The notes below the pieces were generated by a model. It saw only the letters and a list, made by a program, of their open reading frames with translations, ran no database searches and was not told the origin of the DNA. From contig JAMOUJ010000002.1 of NCBI GenBank assembly GCA_027068075.1, forward strand, positions 153,331 through 217,330: 64,000 nucleotides of DNA. The letters are read 5' to 3'. Of the stretch, positions 1 through 8,321 are shown one piece after another. Within the stretch, counting starts at the first letter, position 1. The number at the start of each line of letters is the position of its first letter. The DNA is from Candidatus Aminicenantota bacterium (GTDB taxonomy: Bacteria > Acidobacteriota > Aminicenantia > S016-38). The position numbers were made by a program, and so were the translations under genes.

Positions 1-321
1 TCAGAGTTTAATCTTCCCCACGAGGAGAATTTCAATGAGCAGGGTGTAGATAACCAGGGATTCAATGAGAACCAATCCCAGGATGAGGCCGAACCTGATG
101 TGGGGCGCTGTGCCCGGGTTGCGGGCTATGGCCTCGGAGGCCCGATGAACTACCCTGGACTGGGCGATGGCGCCAACGGCCGATGCGATGGCTATGCCCA
201 GACCTGCGGCTATGGCTATCCAGCCGTAAACGGAAGTGCCCGCTGCCGCCACCGCAGGGCCCTCACTGGCGAACAGAGAGGAGCCCACGAGCAACAGGGC
301 CAGACTGAAAAGATACCTCAT
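1..321 (-). CDS. atpE: F-type ATP synthase subunit c, sodium-binding type
   Basis: Proteolipid of the rotating c ring in the inner-membrane Fo sector. The 106 residues start with a signal-like hydrophobic stretch (1-20) that classical 75-90 residue c subunits lack, followed by two membrane helices (about 33-57 and 77-101) joined by the polar loop ARNPG. Glu87 in helix 2 is the ion-carrying carboxylate. Gln54, Glu87, Ser88 and Tyr92 fall at exactly the spacing of the sodium-binding residues of the Ilyobacter tartaricus ring (Gln32, Glu65, Ser66, Tyr70), so sodium coupling is inferred. It begins after a GGAGG site, 13 bases downstream of atpB. The extracellular-side catalytic subunits and subunit b are not in this window. 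Confidence 0.95.
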   Translation of the reverse strand: MRYLFSLALLLVGSSLFASEGPAVAAAGTSVYGWIAIAAGLGIAIASAVGAIAQSRVVHRASEAIARNPGTAPHIRFGLILGLVLIESLVIYTLLIEILLVGKIKL

Positions 322-334
322 AGTTTACCTCCTT

Positions 335-1063
335 TTAATGTTCTTCGCCGACCGCTCCGGAGAGGTAAACGGCGGTCAGCATGGAGAATATATAGGCCTG
401 CAGGCCTCCTGTTATTATGGCCAGTGCCATCAACGGGACTGGCAACAGGGGAGCAAAAAGGCCCGCAAGCACCAATATAAGCGTTTCCTCGGCGGTTATG
501 TTTCCAAAGAGACGAATGGATAGGGAAAGGGGTCGGGAAAGATGGCTCAAAAACTCTATGGGGGCCATGAGGGGAGCGATGAAGAGGTACTCCCCGGTGA
601 ACTGCTTTATGTAACCCAATTTGTGCTTTTTAATTCCCTGAAGGTTGTAGTAAAGGAAAACAAATATGGCCATCCCCGCCGGGACATTGATGTTCATGGT
701 GGGGGCAGAAAGACCGGGGAAAAGCCCAAAATAATTCATGACTATGATGAAGAGGAAAAGACTCCCCACTATGGGGATGTACTTCCTCCCCTCTTCTCCT
801 ATGATTTCCCGGTTCAAGGAGTCAAAGAAGAGGAAAACCTGCTCAAAAAAGGCCTGGCGTCGGTCGGGATGGAATTTTGGCCTGGGGGCCAGGAACCCGA
901 AGATCAATATCACCACCAGGGAAGCCAGAAGGGCCAGCACCACATGCTGGGGGACGGGTTCGTGGGGATCCAGGTGAATTCCCAGGTAGGCAAAGGCCTT
1001 CAGTATAAACGGTCCCAATATGCGGTTGAACTCTTTAACTATCCATAAACTCTCTTCGTGCAT
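335..1063 (-). CDS. atpB: F-type ATP synthase subunit a
   Basis: Static membrane subunit forming the ion half-channels against the c ring. It is a 242-residue multi-spanning protein. The conserved SIRLFGN segment carries the essential arginine (Arg184), followed by an acidic ITAEE stretch in the next helix. I chose the ATG at 1063 because GGGGGAG lies just upstream; an in-frame TTG at 1078 would add five residues. The start overlaps the end of the preceding AtpI-like gene, and atpE follows after 13 bases, so the genes are one transcription unit. Confidence 0.95.
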   Translation of the reverse strand: MHEESLWIVKEFNRILGPFILKAFAYLGIHLDPHEPVPQHVVLALLASLVVILIFGFLAPRPKFHPDRRQAFFEQVFLFFDSLNREIIGEEGRKYIPIVGSLFLFIIVMNYFGLFPGLSAPTMNINVPAGMAIFVFLYYNLQGIKKHKLGYIKQFTGEYLFIAPLMAPIEFLSHLSRPLSLSIRLFGNITAEETLILVLAGLFAPLLPVPLMALAIITGGLQAYIFSMLTAVYLSGAVGEEH

Positions 1064-1424
1064 CCTTGTCTCCCCCAAGAAGAACTTTTATCATGACCAC
1101 ATTGGCCGCCAGTGCCAGGGTTAAAGTCCCTGAGAGGAAGTATATTACCATAAGTTTTCCGAGTTTCAAAAGATAGAAGGTGATGAGAACCACCGCCCCT
1201 ATGGTGATCATGAAGGCGAGGATGTATAGGGCTCCCCTTCCCCCTTTTCCCCCGGTGAGTTTTCCCGCTATGCCGGTGATGGCCACGAAATGCAGTAGCA
1301 TGATTCCGCCGCCGGCCAGGAACAAAAAGGCGTTCACGGATCCGGATAGGAGCAGAACGGAAATAAACCCTAACACGGTAAAGGCCAGGGCGAGGAAAAA
1401 GATGAGTCTAATTTCCCTTTTCAT
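1035..1424 (-). CDS. AtpI-like four-helix membrane protein of the ATP synthase operon
   Basis: A 129-residue protein with four predicted membrane helices and a charged C-terminus. Position (directly before subunit a, after an AtpZ-type protein), size and topology match the ATP synthase I family, thought to help assemble the c ring or handle magnesium. Sequence identity to that family is weak by eye, so the name rests mainly on context. It overlaps AtpZ by 17 bases and atpB by 29 bases, implying translational coupling. Confidence 0.7.
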   Translation of the reverse strand: MKREIRLIFFLALAFTVLGFISVLLLSGSVNAFLFLAGGGIMLLHFVAITGIAGKLTGGKGGRGALYILAFMITIGAVVLITFYLLKLGKLMVIYFLSGTLTLALAANVVMIKVLLGGDKDARREFMDS

Positions 1425-1632
1425 CCAGGTTCTTGTTGTATTTTAAGATTTCCTTCACCAGTTCGTAGAAACCAGCCACTATCCCCAGAAAAAGCCCCAC
1501 CATCCTTATGCTCTGCGAGGAGAAGACCTTGTCCAGGAGGTATCCCAAGCCATATCCCACAAGCATGCTGGAGGGAACGATGAAGGCCAGACTGGTGAGA
1601 CGGAGAAGTTTTTTGTCAAAAAGAGGAATCAT
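1408..1632 (-). CDS. AtpZ/ATPase_gene1 family protein
   Basis: A 74-residue protein with two membrane helices. The first carries GYGLGYLLDKVF and the second GLFLGIVAGFYELVKEI, the pattern of the small AtpZ (ATPase_gene1) proteins found before atpI/atpB in many bacteria. AtpZ with AtpI is reported to form a calcium/magnesium transporter or assembly factor serving the ATP synthase; that role is from the family, not shown here. The start overlaps the stop of the upstream gene by four bases. Confidence 0.85.
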   Translation of the reverse strand: MIPLFDKKLLRLTSLAFIVPSSMLVGYGLGYLLDKVFSSQSIRMVGLFLGIVAGFYELVKEILKYNKNLDEKGN

Positions 1633-1916
1633 TCAAACAAGTCCTCAAAGTCGGAACCCTCCCGGCGGTCCAGGATGCCAAATTCCTCCCTCCTCTTCTC
1701 AATGGCCCTGAGGAACCTGCATTCGTCGGGATAATGTCTTATGTAATTTCCTTCGGTGTCGCTGTAAATAAGTTCAAAATAATCCTCCCCTATACGGCAA
1801 AACACCGACATGGAAGGAAACTGATCCAGGTCCCCTATCTCCTCCACAATCTCCGCCTTATCCTTCAGGGCATCCAGGGATTCCCAGTCGTAAACTTCAA
1901 TTTCCTGTATCCTCAT
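1629..1916 (-). CDS. Unknown acidic protein heading the ATP synthase cluster
   Basis: A 95-residue soluble acidic protein with no motif I recognise; it has mixed alpha/beta character (a VFCRIGEDYFELIYSD strand-rich middle and a charged C-terminus ending DFEDLFE). It is first in the atp cluster and overlaps atpZ by four bases. I prefer the ATG at 1916 over an upstream TTG at 1937 because a promoter (TTGACT, 17-base spacer, TACCTT) sits so that transcription would begin almost at this ATG, leaving a leaderless mRNA with no Shine-Dalgarno sequence. Confidence 0.6.
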   Translation of the reverse strand: MRIQEIEVYDWESLDALKDKAEIVEEIGDLDQFPSMSVFCRIGEDYFELIYSDTEGNYIRHYPDECRFLRAIEKRREEFGILDRREGSDFEDLFE

Positions 1917-1925
1917 TTCAAAAAC

Positions 1926-1954
1926 AAGGTAGAGCAAATTTTCCCGAAAGTCAA
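1926..1954 (-). promoter_or_regulatory. Sigma-70-type promoter of the atp cluster
   Basis: -35 TTGACT (1949-1954), 17-base spacer, -10 TACCTT (1926-1931). The -10 ends nine bases before the ATG at 1916, so the transcript would be leaderless or nearly so. Confidence 0.5.
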
Positions 1955-2036
1955 CACCTTAATGGTAAAAAATCGTGAAAGAACACTATCCTGAGATTCC
2001 CCCGGTTCCCCTCCGGGAAAAGGGGACCTCTTCGGC

Positions 2037-4472
2037 CTATCCAAGTTTTTTGAGGTTGTAGAGCAATTCCAGGGCCTGAAGGGGGGTCAATTTATCGGGG
2101 TCTATTCCCTTGAGAACTTCCCGGAGTGGGTCCTTTTCCTCAAACAGGGAGGGCTGAACCCCGGCCTTTCTCCTTCCCCCCTCCCTGGACTTCTCCAGTT
2201 CCTCCAGGACCTCCCAGGCCCTTTTTATAACCTCCTCCGGAATCCTGGCCAGACTCGCCACATGTATGCCGTAGGATTTTTCGGACCTTCCCCTTTCCAA
2301 CTGGTAAAGAAAAACCACATTGCCCTGCCACTCCGCCACTTTAATGTGGTAGTTTACCACCCCGGAAAGTTCCTCCTCCAGGTCCGTAAGTTCGTAATAA
2401 TGGGTGGCAAAGAGGGTTTTTGCCTTTATCTTATTGTGAATGTATTCCACCACCGCCCAGGCGATGGAAATGCCGTCGTAGGTGGAAGTTCCCCTGCCTA
2501 TTTCGTCCAGAATAATGAGACTTCTGGATGTGGCCCTGGATAAAATCTCCGCCGTTTCCTTCATTTCCACCATGAAGGTGGACTCACCCCCGGCCAGGAA
2601 ATCCGAGGCCCCTATCCTGGTAAAGATCCTGTCCATAACAGGGATCTCCGCCTCCTCGGCCGGGACGAAACTTCCGCAGTGGGCAAGAAGGCTTATCAGG
2701 GCCACCTGACGGAGATATGTGGATTTTCCCCCCATGTTGGGACCTGTGATTATAAGGACCCTATCCCGGTCGTCCATGTAGGTATCGTTGGGCACGAAGG
2801 CCTCGCCTTTTTTTAAAAATTCCACCACCGGATGACGGCCCTGCTTTATGATAAGGCGGGAATCCCTCCTGAGTTTGGGCCTCACATACCCCCGCAGGGC
2901 TGCCACCTCGGCAAAATTGGCCAGAAGGTCCAGTTCACCCAGGGCCCGGGCGTTCTCCCTGAGGTCCTCCAGGTGCTGAGCCACCTTAGCCCTCATCTCC
3001 TTGAAGAGATGCTCCTCCAGTTCCTTTATCCTCTCCTCTGCGTGGAGGATTTTTTCCTCCATCTCCTTGATCTTCTGAGTAACGAACCTCTCACTGCCCA
3101 CCAGGGTCTGCTTTCTTATGTAATCTCCAGGGACCAAGGAAGCCTGGGACCTGGGAACTTCAATGTAGTAGCCGAAAACCTTGTTGTATCCTATCCTGAG
3201 TTTTTTTATGCCGGTCCTTCTTCTTTCCTCCTTCTCCAGGGCCATGATGACCCCCTTGGCATCCCTGGCCACCATCCTCAATTCGTCCAGTTCGGGGTTG
3301 AAACCTTCCCTTATTATCCCCCCCTGGGAAATCAAGTAGGGGGGCTCGTCGGTAAGCCCATCCTGAAGGAGTGCAAGAAGGGAAGGCAGGGGATGGAGCC
3401 TATCCCTTATTTTTTTAAGGACCGAAGAATAAACCCCCGCCATCCTTTCCTTTATTTCAGGAAGAATCCGGAGGTATTCCCTCAGGGAGGCCAGGTCCCT
3501 GGGGGTAGCCACCTCAAACCTGGCCCGGGTAGCCACCCGGTCCACATCCCCCACCCCCTCCAGAAGATCCCTCAGGTCCCGTCTCATTTCGTCATCGGCC
3601 AGAAGTTCCTCCACCCCGTCAAGCCTTTCCTCCACATCGTCCGGTTTTCTCAGAGGAAACCTCAAGGTCTGGCGAAGGAATCGGGCTCCCATGGGGGTCA
3701 CGGTCTGGTCAAGGACCTGTATCAAACTTCCCCTCCGGCTCCCATCCCTCAGGTTTTTAAATATTTCCAGGTTCCTTATGGAGGCTCCATCCATAAAAAA
3801 ACCTTCCTTCAGGGAAACCATGGGAAGGAGATGGGGCCTCCTGCCCCGGAGTCCCTCCACATAGGCTAAGGAGGAATTGTAGGCCCTTTCCAGGGGGGTT
3901 TTGCCCTCGGAGCGGGATATCCGGTAAGACTTCCTTCCCCGGAGGTCAAAATTGGCGATTATTTCCCGGGGTTCCATAACCTCAAGGAAGTGCTCCAGTT
4001 CCTCCTCCCTGAGTTCGTCCCCCAGGACCTCGCCGGTGGAAAGGTTGAGGAAAACCGTCCCCACCTTCTCCCCTTCCCTCCACAGGCTGGCCAGAAATTC
4101 TCCCTCCCCCCTTTCCCCCTCCATCTCTATGGCGGTGGAAGGGGTTATGACCCTCACCACATCCCTCTTAACTATACCCCTGGCCTTCCTGGGGTCCTCC
4201 AGTTGTTCGGCCACGGCCACCTTGTAGCCTGCCTTGAGGAGTTTTTCTATGTAGGCATCCACCGAATGGTAGGGGACCCCGCACATGGGAATGGGGTCCT
4301 CCTTTCCCTTATCCCTGGTGGTAAGGGCTATGTCAAGAATTCTGGAGGCTATTTTGGCATCCTCAAAGAAGAGTTCGTAGAAATCTCCCATCCTGAGCAG
4401 AAGGAGACTATCGGGATAGCGGGCCTTAAGTTCCACATACTGCCTCATGGCAGGGGTAAGTTCTCTGGCCAT
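2037..4472 (-). CDS. mutS: DNA mismatch repair protein MutS
   Basis: Recognises base mismatches and small loops and starts methyl-independent or strand-directed repair in the cytoplasm. The 811 residues have the usual order: mismatch-binding domain with the Phe-x-Glu motif (Phe31, Glu33 in GDFYELF), connector, core and clamp helices (roughly 250-530), then the ABC-type ATPase with Walker A GPNMGGKST near residue 574 and Walker B ILDEIGRGTSTYDG. The C-terminal tail ends in a short helix pair as in MutS1, slightly shorter than in E. coli. It starts six bases after the S9 peptidase stop, so it is co-transcribed with it. No mutL lies in the window. Confidence 0.98.
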   Translation of the reverse strand: MARELTPAMRQYVELKARYPDSLLLLRMGDFYELFFEDAKIASRILDIALTTRDKGKEDPIPMCGVPYHSVDAYIEKLLKAGYKVAVAEQLEDPRKARGIVKRDVVRVITPSTAIEMEGERGEGEFLASLWREGEKVGTVFLNLSTGEVLGDELREEELEHFLEVMEPREIIANFDLRGRKSYRISRSEGKTPLERAYNSSLAYVEGLRGRRPHLLPMVSLKEGFFMDGASIRNLEIFKNLRDGSRRGSLIQVLDQTVTPMGARFLRQTLRFPLRKPDDVEERLDGVEELLADDEMRRDLRDLLEGVGDVDRVATRARFEVATPRDLASLREYLRILPEIKERMAGVYSSVLKKIRDRLHPLPSLLALLQDGLTDEPPYLISQGGIIREGFNPELDELRMVARDAKGVIMALEKEERRRTGIKKLRIGYNKVFGYYIEVPRSQASLVPGDYIRKQTLVGSERFVTQKIKEMEEKILHAEERIKELEEHLFKEMRAKVAQHLEDLRENARALGELDLLANFAEVAALRGYVRPKLRRDSRLIIKQGRHPVVEFLKKGEAFVPNDTYMDDRDRVLIITGPNMGGKSTYLRQVALISLLAHCGSFVPAEEAEIPVMDRIFTRIGASDFLAGGESTFMVEMKETAEILSRATSRSLIILDEIGRGTSTYDGISIAWAVVEYIHNKIKAKTLFATHYYELTDLEEELSGVVNYHIKVAEWQGNVVFLYQLERGRSEKSYGIHVASLARIPEEVIKRAWEVLEELEKSREGGRRKAGVQPSLFEEKDPLREVLKGIDPDKLTPLQALELLYNLKKLG

Positions 4473-4478
4473 GTTCCC

Positions 4479-6524
4479 TTAAAGGTTTTTAACGAAAAAT
4501 TCCGCCACCCTTCTCAGGACATCTTTCCTGTAGGCGGAGATTCCGTGGCTCTGCCGGGGATAGATCATCACCTCAAATTTTTTACCGGAATCCAGAAGGG
4601 CCTTTATCATGGCCACAGTGTTTTGAAAATGGACATTGTCGTCGCTGGTGCCGTGGATTATCAGAAGTTTTCCCTCCAGGCCAGAGGCAAAGTTTACCGG
4701 AGAAGAATCTTTGTATCCTTCCGAGTTTTCTCCTGGAGTCAACATATACCTCTCGGTATAGATGGTATCGTAATACCTCCAATCGGTAACCGGGGCCACC
4801 GCCACCCCGGCCCTGTAGGCTCCCCTACCCTTCAGCATGGCGGTAAGGGTCATGAAGCCCCCGTAACTCCAGCCCCATATTCCTATTCTCCCGGGATCCA
4901 CGAAGGGGAGTTTCTTCAGGTAGGAGACCCAGAGGAGTTGATCTTCAAGTTCGTAGCGGCCGAACCTCCTGTAAATCCAGTCCTCCCACTTCTTTCCCCT
5001 TCCGAAACTTCCCCGGTTGTCAATGCTGGTCACTATGTATCCCCGGGAGGCCAGGTATTGGTGAAACAGGCCAAAACTGCCCATCCAGGCCCGTCTAACC
5101 ACCTGGGCATGGGGTCCTCCGTAAACATACACGATGACCGGGTATTTCTTCTGAGGGGAAAAATCGGGGGGCTTCACGGTCATGGTGTAGTACTCCCTGC
5201 CCTCCAGAACCACCTTTTTTATCTCAGGGGGATTGAGGGCGAGGCCCGCCAGGCCCTTCCCCTTCTCCAGGAGTTTCCTGCCGCCGGAGGTTTTAAACAG
5301 GTAAACCTCCGTAGGGGTCAACACATCGGAGTAAAAATCCACGAAGTATCTGTACCCGGGGGAAAAAACCGCCCTGTGGCTACCCTCCATAGGAGTAAGG
5401 ACCTTAAACTTTCCCCGGAAACTGGAGGAACAAATCCTCCTTTCGGTGGGGGAAGGGAAATTGGCCTGGAAGTATATCCTCTTCCCGTCGGTACCGTAGA
5501 GTCTGGTAACCTCCCAGGTTCCACGGGTTATGCGGCGCTTGAACTTCAGCCGAAGGCCCTTGAGTTTGTAGAGGTAAAGGTGCATGTGGCCGTCCCTTTC
5601 ACTTCCCCACACGAGCATGTCCCTGTGGAAGAGAAAGTTGTCGGTTACATTAAGCCATGTGGACCACGACTCCTCCAGGGCCAGGACCCTTTCGCCGGTG
5701 GATACCCTGTAGAGCCACAGCCTCAAGCGGTTCTGGTGGCGGTTGAGGGTTATGAAGTAAAGGCGGTCCCGGTCAACCCATCCGGCCCTGGCAAGGTATT
5801 CGTCCTTGAAGGGAATCCAGAGGGTTTTCTTTCCGAAAATATCCGTCACTCCCAGGGAAACCACCGGGTTTTTCTCGCCGGCCTTGGGGTATTTCTGGGG
5901 GTAGATTTTTCCGTAAAGGGGAATGAAGTCCAGGATGGGATAGGATTTCACCCGGGTTTCGTCAAATTTGAGGAATAGGATTTTCCTGGAATCCGGTGCC
6001 CACCATATTCCCCGGCAAAGTTCCAGTTCCTCGCAGTAAACCCAGTCGGTCTTTCCGTAGAAAACCTCCTGGCCTCCATCCGTCGTAAGGCTTCTCTCCT
6101 CCCCGGACCTCAACACCGCCAGTTTAAGGTTTCCCCCTCCGGAGAAGGCCATCATGGTTCCATCGGGGGAGAGAATTCCAGCCCCCTCCGTCTTAACTTC
6201 CCGCCAGTCCCCGGCGGAGGTATCGTAAAGGTAGAGACGCTTTCCAGCCGGGAAAAGAAGGAGGGAACCCTTCCCCAGAAAAAACCTGAGTTTGAACTCC
6301 TTACCGAATTTTTCCTGGAAACTTCGGCCCAGGTCCGAAAGTTCCACCGAAGAACTGGAGTTGAGGTCGTAGCGGTAGAACCTCCCTTCCCTCTGATAGA
6401 CGAAGGCCCCTGAATTTATCCAGTGAACATTCCTTATCTGCGCCCCGTATTTTTTAAACACCTGATCCCACTGGATGGCCAGGAGAGCCGTGGCGATGAG
6501 AAGGGAGAGGGCGATCTTCTTCAT
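4479..6524 (-). CDS. S9 family prolyl oligopeptidase (dipeptidyl-peptidase IV type)
   Basis: Exported serine peptidase expected to release dipeptides or short fragments after proline from peptides in the periplasm or outside. The 681 residues comprise a signal peptide (1-18, KKIALSLLIATALLA), a beta-propeller domain (about 30-430) resembling the DPP-IV N-terminal domain, and an alpha/beta-hydrolase domain. Catalytic residues visible are Ser553 in GWSYGG, Asp in GTSDDNVHF (628/629) and His660 in RQSHGIS. I start at 6524 because the signal peptide follows directly and it lies ten bases after the upstream stop; an earlier in-frame start would overlap that gene. It points to peptide use as a nutrient. 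Confidence 0.93.
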   Translation of the reverse strand: MKKIALSLLIATALLAIQWDQVFKKYGAQIRNVHWINSGAFVYQREGRFYRYDLNSSSSVELSDLGRSFQEKFGKEFKLRFFLGKGSLLLFPAGKRLYLYDTSAGDWREVKTEGAGILSPDGTMMAFSGGGNLKLAVLRSGEERSLTTDGGQEVFYGKTDWVYCEELELCRGIWWAPDSRKILFLKFDETRVKSYPILDFIPLYGKIYPQKYPKAGEKNPVVSLGVTDIFGKKTLWIPFKDEYLARAGWVDRDRLYFITLNRHQNRLRLWLYRVSTGERVLALEESWSTWLNVTDNFLFHRDMLVWGSERDGHMHLYLYKLKGLRLKFKRRITRGTWEVTRLYGTDGKRIYFQANFPSPTERRICSSSFRGKFKVLTPMEGSHRAVFSPGYRYFVDFYSDVLTPTEVYLFKTSGGRKLLEKGKGLAGLALNPPEIKKVVLEGREYYTMTVKPPDFSPQKKYPVIVYVYGGPHAQVVRRAWMGSFGLFHQYLASRGYIVTSIDNRGSFGRGKKWEDWIYRRFGRYELEDQLLWVSYLKKLPFVDPGRIGIWGWSYGGFMTLTAMLKGRGAYRAGVAVAPVTDWRYYDTIYTERYMLTPGENSEGYKDSSPVNFASGLEGKLLIIHGTSDDNVHFQNTVAMIKALLDSGKKFEVMIYPRQSHGISAYRKDVLRRVAEFFVKNL

Positions 6525-6534
6525 GGCAGAAATT

Positions 6535-7119
6535 TCAAACGGCAAACCTTCCTGCCAGCATGAAACTTCCAACGATGAGTCCCACCACCCAGTAAATCAC
6601 TATGGAAATCAGGATGACCACCAGGGTGAAAACTGCAGATTTGTCGGAGGGAACCTTCTTCACCGGGGTAGCGCCCAGGTAGAACACATATATGCCGTAA
6701 AGGGCAAAGAGGATGCCCAGCAGTCCCAGGGGCGGAATGATCATCAAAAGCCCTCCCACCCATGCAGGGGTGGAGGAGTAAACCGCCAGTTTGTGGGAGG
6801 CGATTATGTCCTTTTCTCCGCCAAAACTGGGGGCCAGGGCATCAATGATGTAGGCCAGGACGAAGACCCCGGCAAGGGTAAGGACGATCCTGAGAATGAA
6901 ACCCACCAGGGCGGACCCCATGGGCGTCCTGAAATGGGCTCCCAGAACGGAAAATCCCACCATGGACCTTCCGATAAACTCCGCCAGGGCCGCCGCCGCC
7001 ACCAGGATCAAAGCGTAATTCACATAGAGATCCTGAACCGTGGACTTTTCGGCGGCTATAACCTCCCATTCGCTCTTTGGGGAAAGGATAATATTCTTCA
7101 CCCTTTCAATTAAGTTCAT
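6535..7119 (-). CDS. Yip1 domain membrane protein
   Basis: A 194-residue protein with five predicted membrane helices, preceded by the amphipathic N-terminus typical of bacterial Yip1 proteins (NLIERVKNIILSPKSEWEVIA). Bacterial members are of unknown function. It has a strong GGAGG site before the ATG and begins the unit Yip1-S9 peptidase-mutS. Its promoter carries an inverted repeat that may be a repressor site. Confidence 0.85.
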   Translation of the reverse strand: MNLIERVKNIILSPKSEWEVIAAEKSTVQDLYVNYALILVAAAALAEFIGRSMVGFSVLGAHFRTPMGSALVGFILRIVLTLAGVFVLAYIIDALAPSFGGEKDIIASHKLAVYSSTPAWVGGLLMIIPPLGLLGILFALYGIYVFYLGATPVKKVPSDKSAVFTLVVILISIVIYWVVGLIVGSFMLAGRFAV

Positions 7120-7140
7120 AGTAACCTCCTTGTTTTTGAC

Positions 7141-7187
7141 TTACTTGTCGGACAAGGTAATTTTAACCCAAATTGAATTTCGTTCAA
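7141..7187 (-). promoter_or_regulatory. Promoter with overlapping inverted repeat upstream of Yip1-S9-mutS
   Basis: -35 TTGAAC (7182-7187), 16-base spacer, -10 TAAAAT (7160-7165). At 7141-7160 lies a near-perfect inverted repeat (TTACTTGTC, one central base, GACAAGGTAA; one bulged base) that covers the end of the -10 and the expected start site, where a repressor would block transcription. Confidence 0.55.
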
Positions 7188-7193
7188 AGAATT

Positions 7194-8321
7194 TCAGGGC
7201 TTGACGGCCACCACGGCGTAGTCCTGATGGGCAAAGAGGAAGCCGTTTATCCTCCTCAAACTTTCCCTTATGATGGCCTCCCTCTCGTTGTGGGCAGGAA
7301 ATTCGGGAAGTTGCCGGGGAAAATTAAGTTTCAAAACCTCTTCCACCCGCCAGCCCGAGGATTCCAGTAGAAACTTCAGGGTTTCAGGATGGAGGGGTGT
7401 TATGTGGGTGGGATCCAGAAGAAAGGCCCCGTGGAAGGCTGCAGGAGAAGCCACATTCACCGTCTCGGCAATGAAGTATCCTCCGGCCCTGACCTTTTCG
7501 TAGGAGAGATAGATAATTTTCTCTATGTCTTCGTAGGGAAAATGCTCTAAGACCTGGGCAGAGAACACGGCCCCCAGGGACCCGTCGTCCAGGGAGGAGA
7601 GGAATTCTATCCCATCCCCAAGATGGCATTTAAGGTCTTTACTTTTACATTCTTCAATGAATTCAGAATTTACATCCACCCCCAAGGCCTCCACCCCCTC
7701 TTCCCTTAAAACTTCCAGCATCTCGCCCCTGCCGCATCCAAAGTCCAGAACCGGCTGGGATTTTTTAAGATACGGAAGGTAAACCCTGAAACCCTCCTTA
7801 TCAACCCCGGTCCTGAACCTCCTCTCAAACCACCGGTAAAAGGAAGAGGACAACTTCCCGGGCTTCCCCTCCTGAAGGGAAATCCCCCTGGCGGAGTGAA
7901 CCACCCGGGAGAGGGCATCCACCAGTTCCTGGAACCTCTCCTCCCGGGCCTCCACCTCCTTTACGGCTCTGGAAAACCACTCCTGGTCCTTGGCGTCCAT
8001 AAGGGGTATCAGGGTCATGTAAAGTTTTCGGTGGAGTTCCCAAACCTGGGAAATCTTCTGGGTGAGTTCTGCCAGGTAGGGAATCAACACATTGAAGAGT
8101 TCCACCGTCAAGGCGCTGAGGTCCGCCTGGGGACCGAGGAGTTTCAACCTCCAAGAAGAAGAGAAGATCTCCTTGACCTTTTCGTTAATCCTGGCCCTGA
8201 TTTCCTCTGCCTTTCCCTCCAGGGGTTTTAAATGCTCCTCCCTGTCCAGGTCCCCGTGGAGTTTCTCAAACCGGGCGCTGGCCTGGGCCCGGAGCAATTC
8301 CAGTTCTTCAGGCTTTTTCAT
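7194..8321 (-). CDS. SAM-dependent methyltransferase with N-terminal coiled region
   Basis: The 375-residue protein has a helical, probably coiled-coil N-terminal half (1-170) and a class I methyltransferase domain: motif I VLDFGCGRGEM near 191-201, acidic GVDVNSEF, and LEHFPYEDI, ending in a methyltransferase-11/12 type fold with a HITPLHPETLKFLLESSGW segment. Similar C-terminal domains occur in enzymes that methylate glycans or act with glycosyltransferases; the substrate here is not identifiable. Its start overlaps the symporter gene by 14 bases. Confidence 0.8.
   Translation of the reverse strand: MKKPEELELLRAQASARFEKLHGDLDREEHLKPLEGKAEEIRARINEKVKEIFSSSWRLKLLGPQADLSALTVELFNVLIPYLAELTQKISQVWELHRKLYMTLIPLMDAKDQEWFSRAVKEVEAREERFQELVDALSRVVHSARGISLQEGKPGKLSSSFYRWFERRFRTGVDKEGFRVYLPYLKKSQPVLDFGCGRGEMLEVLREEGVEALGVDVNSEFIEECKSKDLKCHLGDGIEFLSSLDDGSLGAVFSAQVLEHFPYEDIEKIIYLSYEKVRAGGYFIAETVNVASPAAFHGAFLLDPTHITPLHPETLKFLLESSGWRVEEVLKLNFPRQLPEFPAHNEREAIIRESLRRINGFLFAHQDYAVVAVKP

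Noticed and set aside
2004..2028. Hairpin after mutS as an intrinsic terminator
   Set aside because: GGTTCCCC and GGGGACC can pair, but the stem is imperfect and no T tract follows on the minus strand.
3990..5978. A 662-codon open frame on the plus strand opposite mutS and the S9 peptidase
   Set aside because: It runs across two clear genes, has no ribosome-binding site or domain, and is rich in Gly/Pro/His of the kind produced by reading a GC-rich gene backwards. Similar long frames opposite infB (19554-21644), polA and pyrB were dismissed for the same reason.
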